DNA of 64,000 bases from Fratercula arctica (GCA_947846985.1 CANTUZ010000012.1:24390135-24454134), one strand, 5' to 3'. Shown: positions 1-13,590, counted from the first letter of the stretch. Notes: generated from the sequence alone by a model not told the origin. Numbers and translations are program-made.

Positions 1-3000
1 TTCATGCAAAACCAACCACAGAAAAAATACAGGGGAAAAAAAACAACAAAAAGCAAACAAACAAAAAACCCAAAAAACAAACCACAACAAAAACAGAGTC
101 CAAAAAAACTTGACTTACAAAAATAAAGTTGGAAAAAGTATGTTTTGTCCACACAGCAGAACAGAGAGGAGACACTCTTTTTATTACGTGGAAAGTGTTA
201 TAAAGAGGTAAGGCACCCACCATTCTCAGATCCACTGCGAATAGAAGTAATGGGTTTATAGTGTAGCAAAAGACATCAAGATTATTATGCTGTTCTAACA
301 TCTAGAGATAAATAAGGATTCAAACTGACTAGCAGACTTACCATGGAATCTGTAATTACAGATTTTCAAAAAACAGGCTAAACAAACATCTGTCAGGAAC
401 GATGTATATTTAGCTCAGCCTGTCCTTAGGATGGTGGATGGACAACAAATTTTCCAGCCACATTTTCTATGACTATAGTAGGGTGAGAAGACAAAAATTT
501 CACACTCCAAAATAATGAAATCCACTTCTGTTGTTTTAGAAACAGAAAGGATACAGAGCAACACAACATCAAGACCTTTTTAAAATTATTCCTATGAAGT
601 AGGTCCCATTATACTTTTAAGTTGAAGCATGTAACACTAATACAGTTCAAACACTCCTCTGGAAAGCATTTTTTCTATACAGAAATGGTTAAATCGCAGC
701 ATTGAGAGTTAAAGCTGAAATTTTACGTTTGCAGATTTAATTTCTAAGGTCAAACAATTCCGCTTTCATACTTCACACTTTTTTTCATTTTTTCCCCCCT
801 TTCAGTTACTGTAAGTTGTGTCACTTAAATCATTTGCTTATTACAGAACATTTAACCTGACCCCTCCTAACACTGACATTTTCTTGCAGCAAAACATCAA
901 GGCACAAAATCCTACACTCCCTCAACACTTAAATATGAATGCTGTCTTCAATTAGTATTTCTTAAAAAATTCTTCATACAAGATGTCTTCAACATGACTA
1001 TTAGTATACTCTTACTCTTGTAAGACACCTTACTAATAAGCCAACTTACTTTGACTTCCCTGTGTTGTGGGCCAGACTCCATTCTTGCAGCCTCAAAGGA
1101 CAACAAAGGACAACAGCAATATACAATTGGTGTCTCAGTTTTTGGATGCAGGTATCAATCAGAAGCCACTACTAAATGTTAATGAACAGTACATATTTCA
1201 AAGTTCTTTTTTCAAGAGAGAATTCCCTTCACAACACCAAGCCAAGCTGCATCCACAATTTTGTTTGTACTAAAATATGCTTTTAAGAATGTGAAATATG
1301 CCTACTGAAAGATGTGCCCATTTGATTATATATTCTTCAATGGATATGTGATTGCAACAACTTATGCTTTTCATTAATCAAAATGAATGGCATTAATTCA
1401 TTTCAGAGAGGGTGGGGGGGAAAATCCTTCCCCAGCCCACTTAAGAAATTCCAACATTTCAGGGATTAAAAAAAGAAATGAAACGTGGCATCCATAAACA
1501 CACTAATCATTCTTTGTACAAATGTATATAGCAATAGTTAGAAGACACAACTGAGGTTGTGATCTACTCCAAAGACCTGAAATAATTTAATAAACCCAAA
1601 CTTCCTTCCTTCTTGGAAAAGGTGAAGGTCAGTTCTTCTGTTTCACTTCAAGTATAAAGGAAATGTTTGTATTGCAGACATGCAAGTCCTGTATACTGTT
1701 TTTTCCCTACTTCAGCCACACGCTCTTCTTTGAGGCTATTAGTGATACTGACCTAGTGGAAGAACCATGAGACCAGAAATACAACTGTGTACATTTACCT
1801 CTTTTCCTACTAGTACATTATGAGTATTTAGAGGCCAGATGGAGTGATTATCTCCTCTAATCATGTTTCATTTGTGCATCTCAGAACCACCACAGTCATG
1901 AGGAAAAAGATAAAGGATTTTGTTTTGGATCACACTTTCTATGGGAAGTAGCAGAGAAGCACCCTACAAGTTGCTTTATACATCCAGTAGAAACTCAACT
2001 AATATGAACCAAGACATTTCAACCACAGGCTGAGAATTTGTCAAACTCCAGTAGAAAAAGGTTTTCAGGTTAGACTGCTGGGTTATATAATCGCACAAGC
2101 ACTGTACACTCAGAATCTCATGACTAAAGCCTATAGAACCAAGCTACCTAAAAAGATAATGATCTCTGAAAATGTTGAATCGAGTACTTCTGAGAATTTT
2201 CACTACTATTTTACCTCTCATGTCTGCAGAGCTAATAAAGCCATATATAAAAATATTATATATTTCCCAGATTTCACAAAGGAAAATAAACAGAGTTTAT
2301 TGACAAATCTTTATATGGAAACAGTATTTTGATCTTTTTCTTTCTAAAGTGATGAACACACACTTTATTTCAGCGGCTGCTGACCCTACTGAAATTTCAC
2401 TAGGTTCAACCTCTTTGAAAGTAGATTTTTGGAAGCATCACATCAAATATCATCAGTTTCAAGAGTCATAATAAAAGTACACCTTTAACCCTGTTCAAAT
2501 ACATAACAATGCTCTGGCCCTAAATGCAAAAGGTGCAAAATTCCAGAAAAAGGAACCTTTTCCTGTTATTCCACAAAGAGGAAGGGTAAAAATATTGACT
2601 ATTAATATCCAATTCACCTTTCAAAGAAAACCCCTATTTTTAATCCAGAGAAAATTAAGTGATTAATATACTACAGCTATACTTAAAAAAAAAAAAAACA
2701 AAAACAAACCAAAACAGCTTGGTAAATTTTCAAAATGCTTCCCTCAAAAGACCTCTGTAAGTCTGGTATTCCTCAAGGCCCAACAATATCCCTCGCATAG
2801 AATAATAGGTCTGGTATTCCTCAAGGCCCAGGTTTTCAAAGACAGAGCAGTAATGCCTTTCGGAGGCATTACAATCAATTCCACTTATGCTTACAGACAA
2901 GGAGAGCCTTCCGTATTGTGCAGGCCAAAGCCTGGCATTAAACGCTTTTTTTCCTGAAACCCTTCTTACTGCTTAACCACTCAAATGGCTACAGGCTACT

Positions 3001-3493
3001 GTCACACATGTCAAAAACTAACAGTGCACATCCATTTCCATTACTAGCCCCCAATTCAGCTCTTAAATAACGTTAGGAAAATTTTTAGGACAACAGACAA
3101 ACATGGATTGCTGGTGGTTTTTTTTGCATGCTAGAAGTGTGAGCCGGGGAATAAATAAAACACAACTTGCAGGGGTCAATTCCTCAAATTAAATTGTATT
3201 AGCTCCAACACACAAAAATTACTCGCTAATGGAAAGGGTGGTATTACTCCAAAAAGATTACAGGTAATAAAGAAAAACAAAATAAAAGACCAACACCAAA
3301 ACCACAAAGCGCAAGGGGCCCTAAAGACGAGGGAACAGACCAAAACCATTTCCTACGCACCTCCTACCCCCCCTGCCCCCCCCCCCACCCCCACCTTCCC
3401 CGCTCCTCAGGGAAGGGCTCGCACGTCCTCAGGAGCGAAGCAACCAAGCAGGAACCAAGCATCAAAGAAAGGGAAGAAGAAGACGCCACCTAC
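1..3493 (-). other. CAMSAP2: CAMSAP2 intron 1 (5' part of the intron)
   Basis: This stretch lies downstream of the CAMSAP2 exon 1 donor site on the minus strand, so it is intronic. It is A+T-rich and I see no exon with coding continuity on either strand; the short ORFs in it look random. It contains a C-rich tract at about 3367-3395 and a 22-bp direct repeat at 2761-2782 and 2809-2830. An alternative first exon cannot be excluded by eye. Confidence 0.75.
2761..2830. repeat. 22-bp direct repeat, 48-bp period
   Basis: The 22-mer beginning GTCTGGTATTCC and ending AAGGCCCA occurs at 2761-2782 and again, identically, at 2809-2830. A different 26-bp spacer separates the copies. It looks like a local duplication inside the CAMSAP2 intron. 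Confidence 0.85.
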
Positions 3494-3632
3494 CTGTCCC
3501 AAAGGCTTTGGCCACCAGCCAGGCGAGATTACAGGCGATTTTCGCTCGGGAGAAATCATAATGGTCAAAGGGTTTGATGGCAGGGACAATGAAAGTCTTC
3601 CTCATCTCCTTGGCGTCTGCGGCATCCCCCAT
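3494..3632 (-). CDS. CAMSAP2: CAMSAP2 first coding exon (partial gene)
   Basis: This exon encodes the first 46 residues of calmodulin-regulated spectrin-associated protein 2, which binds and stabilises non-centrosomal microtubule minus ends. Read on the minus strand, ATG at 3632 opens MGDAADAKEMRKTF and runs through FDHYDFSRAKIACNLAW to AKAFGT. This is the CAMSAP2-type N-terminus that precedes the calponin-homology region; as I know them, CAMSAP1 and CAMSAP3 begin differently. The frame ends one base into a codon at a consensus donor, CAG|GTAGGT (last exon base 3494). The start has A at -3 and G at +4. An in-frame ATG-TAA lies 36 bases upstream, so translation cannot begin there and run on. 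The rest of the gene lies left of the window. Adjacency to DDX59 and KIF14 supports the call. Confidence 0.93.
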
Positions 3633-3662
3633 CTTCGCACAGGACCACTGGCAATTCGGAAC

Positions 3663-3668
3663 TTACAT
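3663..3668 (-). promoter_or_regulatory. CAMSAP2: Start-stop upstream ORF (ATG-TAA) in CAMSAP2 leader
   Basis: On the minus strand ATG (3668-3666) is followed directly by TAA (3665-3663), 36 bases upstream of the CAMSAP2 start and in the same frame. The upstream ATG has A at -3. If the transcript starts upstream of 3668, this minimal uORF could hold initiating ribosomes. The transcription start is not visible, so use is inferred. Confidence 0.5.
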
Positions 3669-4337
3669 GATTGTTCTTCTTCCTCCTCCTCCCGCGGCCG
3701 GGAGACGGCCGTAAATACGCCGACAGCAGCTGAGGGCAGCGCTGAACCCAGCTGTCCGTAAAGGGCTAACGCCGCCTCCCGCCTTCCTCTGCACAGGAAT
3801 GTGGCAGAGCCCGAGTGTCCTCTTCTTCCTCCTCCTCCTCGTTCTTTGTCTCAATTCACTCACGACGCCGCCCCCCACACCCCGAAAAACGGCCCCCGCC
3901 GGCCCCAGCCCCCCCTTCCCCGGGGAGACCCTCCGGCCAGGGCTGGGCGCCCCAGGCCGCCGCGGCCGCCAGTCCTCCGGCCTGGGGCAGGAGTCGTCGC
4001 CGTCGCCGCCGCTGCCAAGGCCCCCGCAATCGCAGCGAGCCGGGACGCGGCCCTTCCCGGCCCCGGCGGAGACACCGAGATATCACAAACGCCGGGAACC
4101 GGCCCCAAAACGCTGCGCAGAGCCGCAGCGTCTCAGTCGCGTCGCCTCGCCTCGCCTCGCCCCACCCCACCTCAGCGGCGACCTAGCAGCCGGCCGGGAA
4201 TAGTGCCAGCTACCCCGCCGCTGCCCCACGGCCCCAGCCACCCCCCTCAGCACGTCGACGAACTCCCGACTCCCCTCAGCCGCCGCCGCTGCGGTTTTTC
4301 CACCCGCGGCTGCCGCACTGGATGGGCGAAAGGCAGC

Positions 4338-4349
4338 TGCGCATGCGCC
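4338..4349. promoter_or_regulatory. NRF1-type palindromic site
   Basis: TGCGCATGCGCC closely matches the NRF1 consensus (YGCGCAYGCGCR), a common core element of TATA-less CpG-island promoters. It lies about 700 bp upstream of the CAMSAP2 ATG. Confidence 0.6.
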
Positions 4350-4380
4350 AAGGCCGCCGCCGCCACCGCCTCCTCGCTCG

Positions 4381-4398
4381 GGCGGGGCGGGGCGGGGC
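4381..4398 (+). promoter_or_regulatory. Clustered GC boxes / potential G-quadruplex
   Basis: Three consecutive GGGGC units give overlapping GC boxes. Their G runs could also form a quadruplex on the plus strand. The cluster lies in the CAMSAP2 CpG island. Confidence 0.55.
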
Positions 4399-4419
4399 CG
4401 CCCTCCGCCGCCGGGCGGT

Positions 4420-4425
4420 CACGTG
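4420..4425. promoter_or_regulatory. E-box CACGTG in the CAMSAP2 CpG island
   Basis: TCACGTGG is a canonical USF/MYC-MAX type E-box immediately next to the GC-box cluster. Binding is inferred from sequence only. Confidence 0.4.
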
Positions 4426-5907
4426 GCTGCCCCCCCTCCCCACAAGGGGGGCTTTCGGCGGCGACTGGGGCCTTGTCTAAGGCAGGGTCGGTCGGGGCAG
4501 GCTGAGGGAGCGCGGGCGGGCCCGGCCTCAACCCAGCGGGAGAGAGGGGCGGAGCGTTTCCCGCCGGTAAGGGGTCGCCTGGCGGTGCCCGGCTGTGGGG
4601 GAAAAGGGTGGTGTCCCTGGGCCGCGGGGCCCGCCCGCCGCTTTCCACAGCGGGGCCGGGCGGGCCTCGCCGCCCTCAGCGGTGTCTCCTGGGAAGGTCG
4701 GGATCAGCACCAGGTGGAGGAGGTGGCGGCCGCCGCCTCGCTGCGGGGGAGCCCGGTGGGCCGAGGCCGCGCTGACGGGAGCCGGGAGCGCCGCCGGGGA
4801 GGCGGGCTTCTCATCCCTCTCGTGTGTATTTGTCTCTCCTGTTTTAAATTGCACCTATATATAACTTCTCAAAGGGTCGGGTAGAAAAAAAAGAGCCTGA
4901 AAGTGGTTCACGTCCTGTTCACATAATAACTGTAATAACAGGCAGTAGTAATGATTTGCCCTAGAGACCATCTGCTATCTCACTCAGGTACCTGGGCTGT
5001 TTTTGAAAATGTATAAAACCACTTCAACTTTCCTGGGTGGAAAGAAGTATTAGTCACAGTAGGAACTAGTAACTGGGTGATTAATGACTTGCATTCAAAG
5101 AGAATGGGATGAGGTGTGGGTCTGAGGGTGCGGCTGTGATGGTGGCCAGCTGCTGCCCATGGGAAGGCCAGGCCTCTCCTTTGCATGGGCACTGTGTAAT
5201 TGGGTGACCAGCAGCGCCAGGGGGTACTAAATTTGTGCTTTTTGGCAACAAATAGTTATTAGGTTGGTGTAATGTAGAAGTGCACCCTTCCCTGCCAACC
5301 TGGGTGCTCTAGCAGTTCTGTGGTGAGCCAGTTCAAGAAGCTGACCTGGCTAAAAATTAATGGTTTTGTTTTGTAGTTAGTTTTTTATCTGGCTGAGCTT
5401 TCTTTGGTCACTGAAGGACCTCCCCTGACTTGGAGTAATTATTAGCTAACCTGCCTTTTTTTTTTTCTCTCCCCTTCCTTTGTGGTAATTTAGTGTCTTC
5501 CCAAACTGCTGCAGTGGAGGATGGCAGTCTGAGGTGTGGGTTGGGCTTGGGTGTTTTTTTTGGCCCCACTGAATTTGGAAAAGAATATTTAGACGCAGTC
5601 TTAGCATGACACTGTTAGGTTTCAAATATTATTTTATTCAAACTTTTTTCTTTGTGTTTAAAGTGGACTGTGATTTGAGCTGGAGTGAGATTTTACCATT
5701 GTTACATGGCAATGTGCGCTTCTAGTGCTTCATGTACACAATGATAGAAATATTAGGAGGCTATAGTATACTTTACAGTTTTACAGTCCTGAATCTCTAT
5801 TTACTAGTAATGAGGAAATGAAAGGGTTGTGGAGGGCAGAATCTGAAGAGATTATTACTGGCTGTCTCCCCGTATGCTCTCTGGGATGGGATTCCCAAAC
5901 TGTCATG

Positions 5908-5929
5908 CATACCACTCATAAGTGGTATG
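5908..5929. repeat. Short inverted repeat (9-bp arms, 4-nt loop)
   Basis: CATACCACT at 5908-5916 and AGTGGTATG at 5921-5929 are perfect complements around the loop CATA. No flanking gene explains it. It may be chance. Confidence 0.6.
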
Positions 5930-8900
5930 TAGCTAGCTACAAAACTAGGAGCTGCTGTTGGCAGTATTCAGCAGAAGGGAGGGGAGGAGGAAAGTGAAGA
6001 AATCCTTGCTTTAGCACACTTATGACTGAAATTTGCAGATCCTCTATAGCAGAAATACGAATAATAACACCAAATTAACATACAGGTATGAACTGGGAAA
6101 ATGTTCTCTATTCAGGAAAAGTATATGCTTAGTTTTCAACAACTAAGCTAAAACTTGTATTCACATGTTTTCCTGAATTATTTTTTTTATATATAATTTG
6201 GAAATAAGTTATATTAGACACTTCAACTAATACTTTTTTATATTGCTACTAGAAAAATAGTTTAATTTTTCCTGTATATTTAAGAATAAACACCTCAAAT
6301 TCGTAAGCTTTAAAACCTCAGATGATTAGAGCCAGAAAAAAAATATACATGAACCAGATTGCAACTAATTTGTTTCTTGTATGAATAAGAAAATACCTAA
6401 AAATTGGATCAAACTACAGGAAAACATATTTGGGAAAACTGTAAGGCTGTTATTTAGGTGTGATGGATATAGGAGCCACTTTGAGAGATCAAAAAATTAC
6501 AAACTAGTCCCTATAAAATAACATGGAACTTTCAGAAACTGCTTTCTTACAGAAACATGGCATAATCCAAGTAAGGACTCATAAGTTATATTTAATGTAC
6601 TCCTGTATTTATCATGTGCTCCTATGCACTTGTAAAACATCACATATACCTATGTACTGTACTATACACTGAGACTAGTGACACTTACTGGAGCAAATAA
6701 AAATGTGGTCTGATCTTGCAAAATTCCTGCAATTGTGAGTCCCTTACTTCAAAAAAACCCAGTGAATATTGGTTTAGAGAATGTGTCTCAAAAATGGCGA
6801 TAGATACAATTATGGATAGGTACATATAGGAGCATTGCTACCAGTCTAATTTAAAATGCAGAAATTTTTGTGGGTGCAGCCTTTGTGCTGATGAAGCCTG
6901 TTCAGAGTTACAGAACAAAATCTAAAAGAGCTGTGTTTTGGTAATTGCAATCAAAGTGTTTTTTAATTTGGTCAGTGCTCTTAGAAGTGAATGCATGAAT
7001 ATGAAATCTAATATCTGTAAGTGAAAAAGAAGACATCACCACCAGTTGTTGTTCTTGTGCCAGTTGTTCTACCTTTGCAGACATGCCAAAATGTGATCTT
7101 GCTTATTGCATTGTCAAGGATACCAACAGTCATCATGGAAAAAAATTAAAATTTGCTTTAATTGTTCAGAGTAGATAAACAGAAGAACTAAGTGAGGAGT
7201 CATCCCTTTCTGCTCTGTCTTAAAATATTTTAAATAGTGATAATCTCTTCTGTACACAATCGTTCTGCTGCAAAGTATTTTTTACTTTAAAGTTCATTCC
7301 AAGCGGAAAGATAAAGGATTCAAACAAGCAGCTCACAATTCTTTTTTTTTTTCACTTTCTTTTTCCCTTCCTTTCCCCTCCTTCCTTCTACCCCAAATTA
7401 GAAACCCATTTGACTAGTTTTATCCTGTAATTACATCATAGGCCTGATTCTTCACTCTCATGTGTCTAGCCATTTACACAGTGGGTGTACCAAGCCTGTA
7501 GTCAGTGTCAGGCCACAGGAACAAATATGACCATGAAACTATGCAGAATGGTGTGGATGACAGTTGCTGCTAATAGTCTTAACCTTAGGAGACAGTGGAA
7601 TGAGCCTTGACTAATGATTTTATACCTCTGGTTTTTCACTTGTTTTAAGATTCACTTGGCGTATGAAGAGGCCATGTATGGAGTAGATGCCCTTAGACTA
7701 AATTCAGGCTAGCGCTAGAATTACAGAGAGTGTTCAGGTTGGAGTAAGATTTAATGCGTAACTTCTTCCTTCATAATACTTGATGATAAAAGTAAATTAA
7801 AATGTTTTAAATTAGCAATACCATTACTGTTTTTGCTGTGGCACTGTCTATAGCCAGGCTCAGCGCTAGTGAACAGGCAGCTTATCAGGCTCCATACAAA
7901 GGGTAGTAAAACCATTCCCATTTCAGATTAGCTGGTTGTATTAGGGCAAATCCACACACACGCAGCAGTTCACAGCAACTCTTCTGCCATGTAATGCTTC
8001 AGTCTTGATATTGGAAAAAGGCTAGGAATAACACCATGGGGATATTATCTTTAATTAATGCTATCAAATTTGCCTATTTAAGATGATCCCATCTGTTTGC
8101 CTTGGCTTAGAGGTTATCAGTCATGATAGAAATGGTAGTGGCTGAGGGGAGGGGTGTGCCTTGTGGCCTGTAACCTCTGGCAAAGAGGCAGCATGCACAA
8201 CTTGATGTGGTGCTGTCAGCATACAGACCAAGAACCAGTCATATTCCACCGTGATTCTTGAGAAACGTGCTTGTTGACTTCAGTGGGTTTTGTGTTGGGT
8301 GTGTGAGGTTGAACAGGCAATCTATAAATGATTCTGTGATGTTATTACAACCTAAGGATGACTTGTGAAATGGAATTACTGATATTCCAGCCTCCTAAAC
8401 CCTATGATATTTTATTAAATATACTTCTTTATAAGTAATGGTAAACACAATAAAACTTAAGGTTTAAGAAATTATATTTTAAAATAGGTATTATCAAGTG
8501 AGTGATTGTCTGAATTATTAAACCTCTTTGGCATTATTACTGAAATGCATGTATGTGGTTTCTGCAAGCTAGGAGTTCTCTCAGAGAGTAATCTTGGAGA
8601 GGAGTATATTCTTCCTGTTTCAGGATGATACAAAAGTACAAGAACAGTTACATAATTACTGTCTTTTGAATTCTTTTATTAATTTGTAATCAGAAAGTGC
8701 TGAGGCATTTAAAAGGGATGAAAACAGTTTACGAACTTTACAGATTATCTAGTAGAGTCATAAGTCAAAAGGAAAATAAAGCATTTTATTACATTTTAAC
8801 TTGGATTGTCTGTGATTTTTGATATGGTTAAAAATTAAAACAGGAAAAAGGTAGGGTAATAGCTACTTTAGCTTATTTACTACTAAATCTGCACAACCAA

Positions 8901-11900
8901 AAAGCTGCCCAATGAGAATCAAATGTGGTACCTAACAGTAGCTTCTCTTAATACTTGGATGTTACCAGTTTAATTTCCTGAATTTGGCTTTGACCTGTTG
9001 TAGCTCCATGAAGGGGGGGAAAAAAGTCTTCGTCTTTTCCCACCCAATTCCACTGAGACACCAACCACGCAACAGATCTGTCTCTTTCCTGTGGTCTGTG
9101 AGAGGCAAAACCTCTCAGCTCCCTCAATAGTCATGGCTAGTTGGCTTGTTTGTCTTTTTCACTGGTTAATTTGGTGTCTTCTGAGATTTTTTTAAAATTA
9201 ATTTTTTCAATTTTTTAATCTAGTTTTCACACTGGCTGCTTTTATGTTCTGTCCATCTGCTGGAATTGTGCTCGTGCTAGGGGGTTTTACGTGACTTTTC
9301 TTGACAGGTGTGCTGTGCAGTACTCCTCAATTTCAGTGCTTTCCCTTCCTTGACGTTCCACTGTTGTCAGGTTGTCTGTGAAGAGAGCGAGTACCCTGCT
9401 GTAACTGATATTTTTTATTATAAACTTTAAAAAATATGAAATAGACTCTACCCTCTTTCTGTAAGTGAAATCTGTGTACTGTTTCTTTTAAGGCCACCTA
9501 GTGCCTGATGTGTTTTCTAAGGAAAATCCTAAGCATGATTTTAGGGATGTAGCCTTTAAATTAGTAAATAAATAAGTGTCTGGTGGGAAATTTACATTAA
9601 AAAAACCCAAAATCAAACCACCTTTGTACAAAAATAAAATGCAATGTTATTACCATTATGGTACCTGTTAGTTAATGCTTTATTTACACTCCAGTTCAGA
9701 GGAAAATGGGCATGACTAGTTTTCAAATGGTACATTCAGGTATAAGAAGTTTAAATTGGTTAGCAAGACTTTTTCACGAAGTCTGAACGAGAGTGAATAC
9801 TAAATTGTGCGCTTTTTTGCTGTTGAACTATACTCCATTGAAGTGACTGGTTGATTTTTTTTTTTCCTTCTGCTTCTACATGTGCAGAAAGATCTGAACG
9901 TTCATAAAAGCTCATTTGTTTTGAGCATACACATGATTTATTAGCGGAGCATGAATAGACTTCAGTTCCCCGTCTTTTGGCCCTGCTTTCAGTTTCCACT
10001 GAAGCCTGTGTGTGTCTGAATGAGACCAGCAGTAAATAGGAGAGAATGCTCTGTTAGAACAGTAAAATTCTGGTGTCATTTAATCACAGCAGAATTATTT
10101 CTTGGAAGGGGTGGTAGTGAAAATGGAGGAGGAGAGAAAAGCAAGGGAACAGCATAGGACACTACCCAATGAAGGGATTTTTCTATATATCTTCTCTGAA
10201 ACATCATAATCCATTTTTTCACTGACTACTTTAGGCAGTTTCTCTGTTTCCCTTAACTTACTGAGAAACTGCATGTTTTTGAGGAAATTTTCATGATTAC
10301 TGTAGGGAGCAGGTGTAAATAGCTGGTACACTGCTTAAAAAGGGGCAGTGGAAAGTGCGTATCAAAGATTTTTATTGTAACCCTTCATTTACACATAGTG
10401 ACCCTTGATGGTGTTGGACATTTTGATTATACATGCATGGTAAGGTCATCACAGCCAGAGTGCATAGAGCTCCATTGTTGTTACATTCAATTCTGTCTTG
10501 GCATAACTTAATTTATAATATTTTCTGAGTAGCTTTACAAGATGTATGCCTTACAGTTCATTTGAAAACATTTTTAATATACAAAAATGTATAGGATGTC
10601 TAAGCCTCATATAGAACAATTTGATTTAAATACTCCCCTATTTCAATATATATTAGAAACATGGAAAGAGCAACAATTATTTTAATAGTTGCCTTAGACT
10701 AAATGTGTGTGTATATGTATATCTCTCAATAAAAACTTGTCTCCAACATTTTAAGCTTTAGGTTAATCCTATGTATAGTTCCCATTTAAAAATCACTGGT
10801 GTTACAGACATGATCAAATTTAAGTGTGTATACAATTGTGTTTATGGATTAAGGGTGTCATGAAGAATATTCATTTTTGAAGAAATAACCTGGATGACTT
10901 CTTTCTTCTAGAAAGTCTCAAAAGATTATTACCTACAAAAGGTTTATACATAGCTGGTTATTCTGTACTCATATGGTATTCTTGCTATATAGTAGACATG
11001 GCTGTGTTAAAGCATAGGGTGTTATCTCAGCTTTCTCACCTGGGCAGGGAGCAGTCATGGGTCCAGTTGTTGGCACAAGGAATAGAAATGTCCATCATCA
11101 TCACAGATGTTAGAAACAGCCCTTTCTTTGTATTAGCCAGTGTAGTTAAATACAAATGAAAGAAGGGGGCAAGCAGGCTGAAACTTGCTGTTCAGGGAAT
11201 GTTTGAGCCCTATTTGTGATGGCTACTGTCCTGGAAGCAATCTGAGACAGGCAAAGTACACCTGGGACTCCCACTTCTGCACAGTACTTGATAATCCCCT
11301 CATGATCCAGGGTTTGTCTTTACAGCCACAGCACAGACCTTATGGGTGATAATTTACTAAATGAGGGAAGAATCAGCTTGGGGAAGAGTATGCTAGTAGG
11401 CACTGTGTTGAATCAAGGGAATCATTATATGAAACAACAAAAGCAAGCCCTGGATATTTTATACAAGAACAGGGACTTGCTGGGATATATACCTATCAGT
11501 TTGGAGAACGTAGGGTAACAGGATGGATTTCATTGCAGTGAACCCTGTGTTGATATAGGTCCAGCGTGTTCAGCTGAGTATTTTGCTATGCATAGGGCAA
11601 CTGTTGAAACTGGGTACTTGAGAGTCTCTGTCCCAGCTGGTAGTATGCTCTTTCAGAAGTGGGAAAAGCAGTAAGTCACGGGCAACAGAAGAGATGGGGA
11701 AGCAAAAACTGGCTTAAGAAGAAAGCATATCCAAGGCAGAGGGCACACTGCCATGTGTTATTCTTTTACCACCAAAGTTTTAAGTGGTATTGTACTGGTA
11801 TAATTAGAAATACTATTTGACTACTTTGAGTGAAGAGATGAACTGAAGGTGGGATACTTACGAACAAACTGATGAAAAATAGGAATTATAGATGCTATTT

Positions 11901-13525
11901 ATGTTGTAGTAGGTCATAGAAGTTCTAGTCAGAGGTCAGGATGTCACAGTGGAAACGCAGAACAAACCGAGCTGTTTTAGTTCAGAGTCAGAATGATAAA
12001 GTTTTAGATTTTGTAAAACTAGGCAAGCAGTTACAAATAAAGCTTTGATATTATTGCATTGCTCTGATTTCATTACTTAAGAGAGCCCAGTCCCACAGAA
12101 ATATCCTCGCTGCTGCTAGAGAGCAGGTTTCCTGCGTATCAACAGAAGATTAAGAGCCATCTGCATGGAGATGCTCTGTGTCTGTGCTTCTGCTGGCTCT
12201 TTAATCATTGAAGGAAGACTTGTCATGCTTCCCAGGGCCAACACCCTCTTGTAAACACTGACTACCTTTGTGGTTTCTTGCAGAGCAGACGGTGTCAGTA
12301 ATACAGAAGCCTTTTTCACTACCTTGCCTTTTTGCTCCAAGTTCCACTGATCTGGTAGGAGCTGTTTGTTCTTACTTGTATCTTGTCTGGCTAGCCATGT
12401 TTTTCCCTTGTTCAGGTTTTATAGTGCAGAAGTGCTCTATTTTCAAGTATTTATATCAGTAATGTCAAGGGGAGCTGTTCCCCTGTGGCTTTAGTTTACT
12501 CTGGAGCTGAACAAAATGAGAATCTGAGTGCCATGACTTACTCCAGTTCATACAAACTCCTCAAGAATGGTAAAGTCTTTATATACCCAGTGTATCTGGC
12601 TGAATTACAAGTAATGTCAGAGGAACTGTTGTTTCATAGGATTACTTAGTTTTAATTTGCATTGAACTGTAAGGTAGGTAGAGATATTTTGGGGGATACT
12701 GTGCTCTAGGCACATTCTACTGAGGGAAAACCCAAGTTAGTCAAGAAAACGAGCAGAAACATTTCTAGGCTACTCTGTATTTTCTAGTCCTGTTCCTTCC
12801 AGTGTTTCCTTTGAAATTACCTCACCAGATCTATTCAGAACAGTTTGCTAATTTATTGATATGTTTTCATTGTCTCTTTAGTTTGAATTGCTAGAATTCT
12901 TCCACTTGGGCATAAGCCTAAGCCACCACTTTTTTACCTCTTAGGCAACCATCATAGCCTTCTTGCTTCTTGACATCTGGCTATTGCCTGCAAGAGCACT
13001 TCCTTAGCTTCAGCTCCAATCTGTGGTGTGCCTGAAATCTAATTTCTATGTATCTTGCTAGTTGCCACAGGAAACAATATTGCTTTGGCAAGGAACTGTG
13101 CAAAATGACCTTGTCCTAATGGGTCATGTGCCAAAAAAGGAAAACCGGAATACTGAAACCGGACTTTAGCACAGCTCTAAGCTTTGAATCATTTGGTTAA
13201 AAACAAAACAAAAACAACTCCACATAATTTGACATGGAAATTCTAGGCTTATGTTTTGTAAGAATGGTGTGTTAAACTTAGCCAATTTTTTCACAAGTTG
13301 GCCTTATACCCAAGTCAGCTGAATTGTATTAAGAATTAGCACAGATTTAATCCACTGAATCGTTTAGCAGACAGAATCCCGTGAGTGCTTCATATGCATT
13401 TCATGCAGTCTGTCTTAAAACAAAAATACACATCTGTGGAGTCTTGACCATACAACACAAAAGTCTCCTTTCACACTGTAATACTTCAGACTTATTTAAT
13501 ACCAAAGGGTTAGAAAACATATAAT

Positions 13526-13590
13526 GATCTTGCATGCAAGATCTTGCTAACTAGAAGATATATGCAAACTTGCTAACTAGAAAATATATG
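13526..13590. repeat. 18-bp perfect palindrome plus short tandem duplication
   Basis: GATCTTGCATGCAAGATC at 13526-13543 is its own reverse complement. Directly after it, the motif CTTGCTAACTAGAARATATATG occurs twice, ending at 13564 and 13590, with one base differing. The duplication overlaps the right palindrome arm. Confidence 0.8.

Larger units (their letters stand above)
3690..4830 (-). promoter_or_regulatory. CAMSAP2: CpG-island promoter of CAMSAP2
   Basis: About 1.1 kb of very G+C-rich, CpG-dense DNA surrounds and precedes the first CAMSAP2 exon and stands out sharply from the A+T-rich flanks. It contains overlapping GC boxes at 4381-4398 (possible Sp/KLF sites and G-quadruplex), a palindromic NRF1-type site at 4338-4349, an E-box CACGTG at 4420-4425 and short CTCGC repeats near 4141-4160. 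No TATA box is evident. Long ORFs in all frames here are a consequence of G+C content. The direction is inferred from the gene; antisense initiation is possible. Confidence 0.85.

Noticed and set aside
3799..4884. Several long overlapping ORFs on both strands in the CAMSAP2 CpG island
   Set aside because: They are rich in Pro, Arg, Ala and Gly, occur in all frames and have no domain resemblance. High G+C content removes stop codons by chance.
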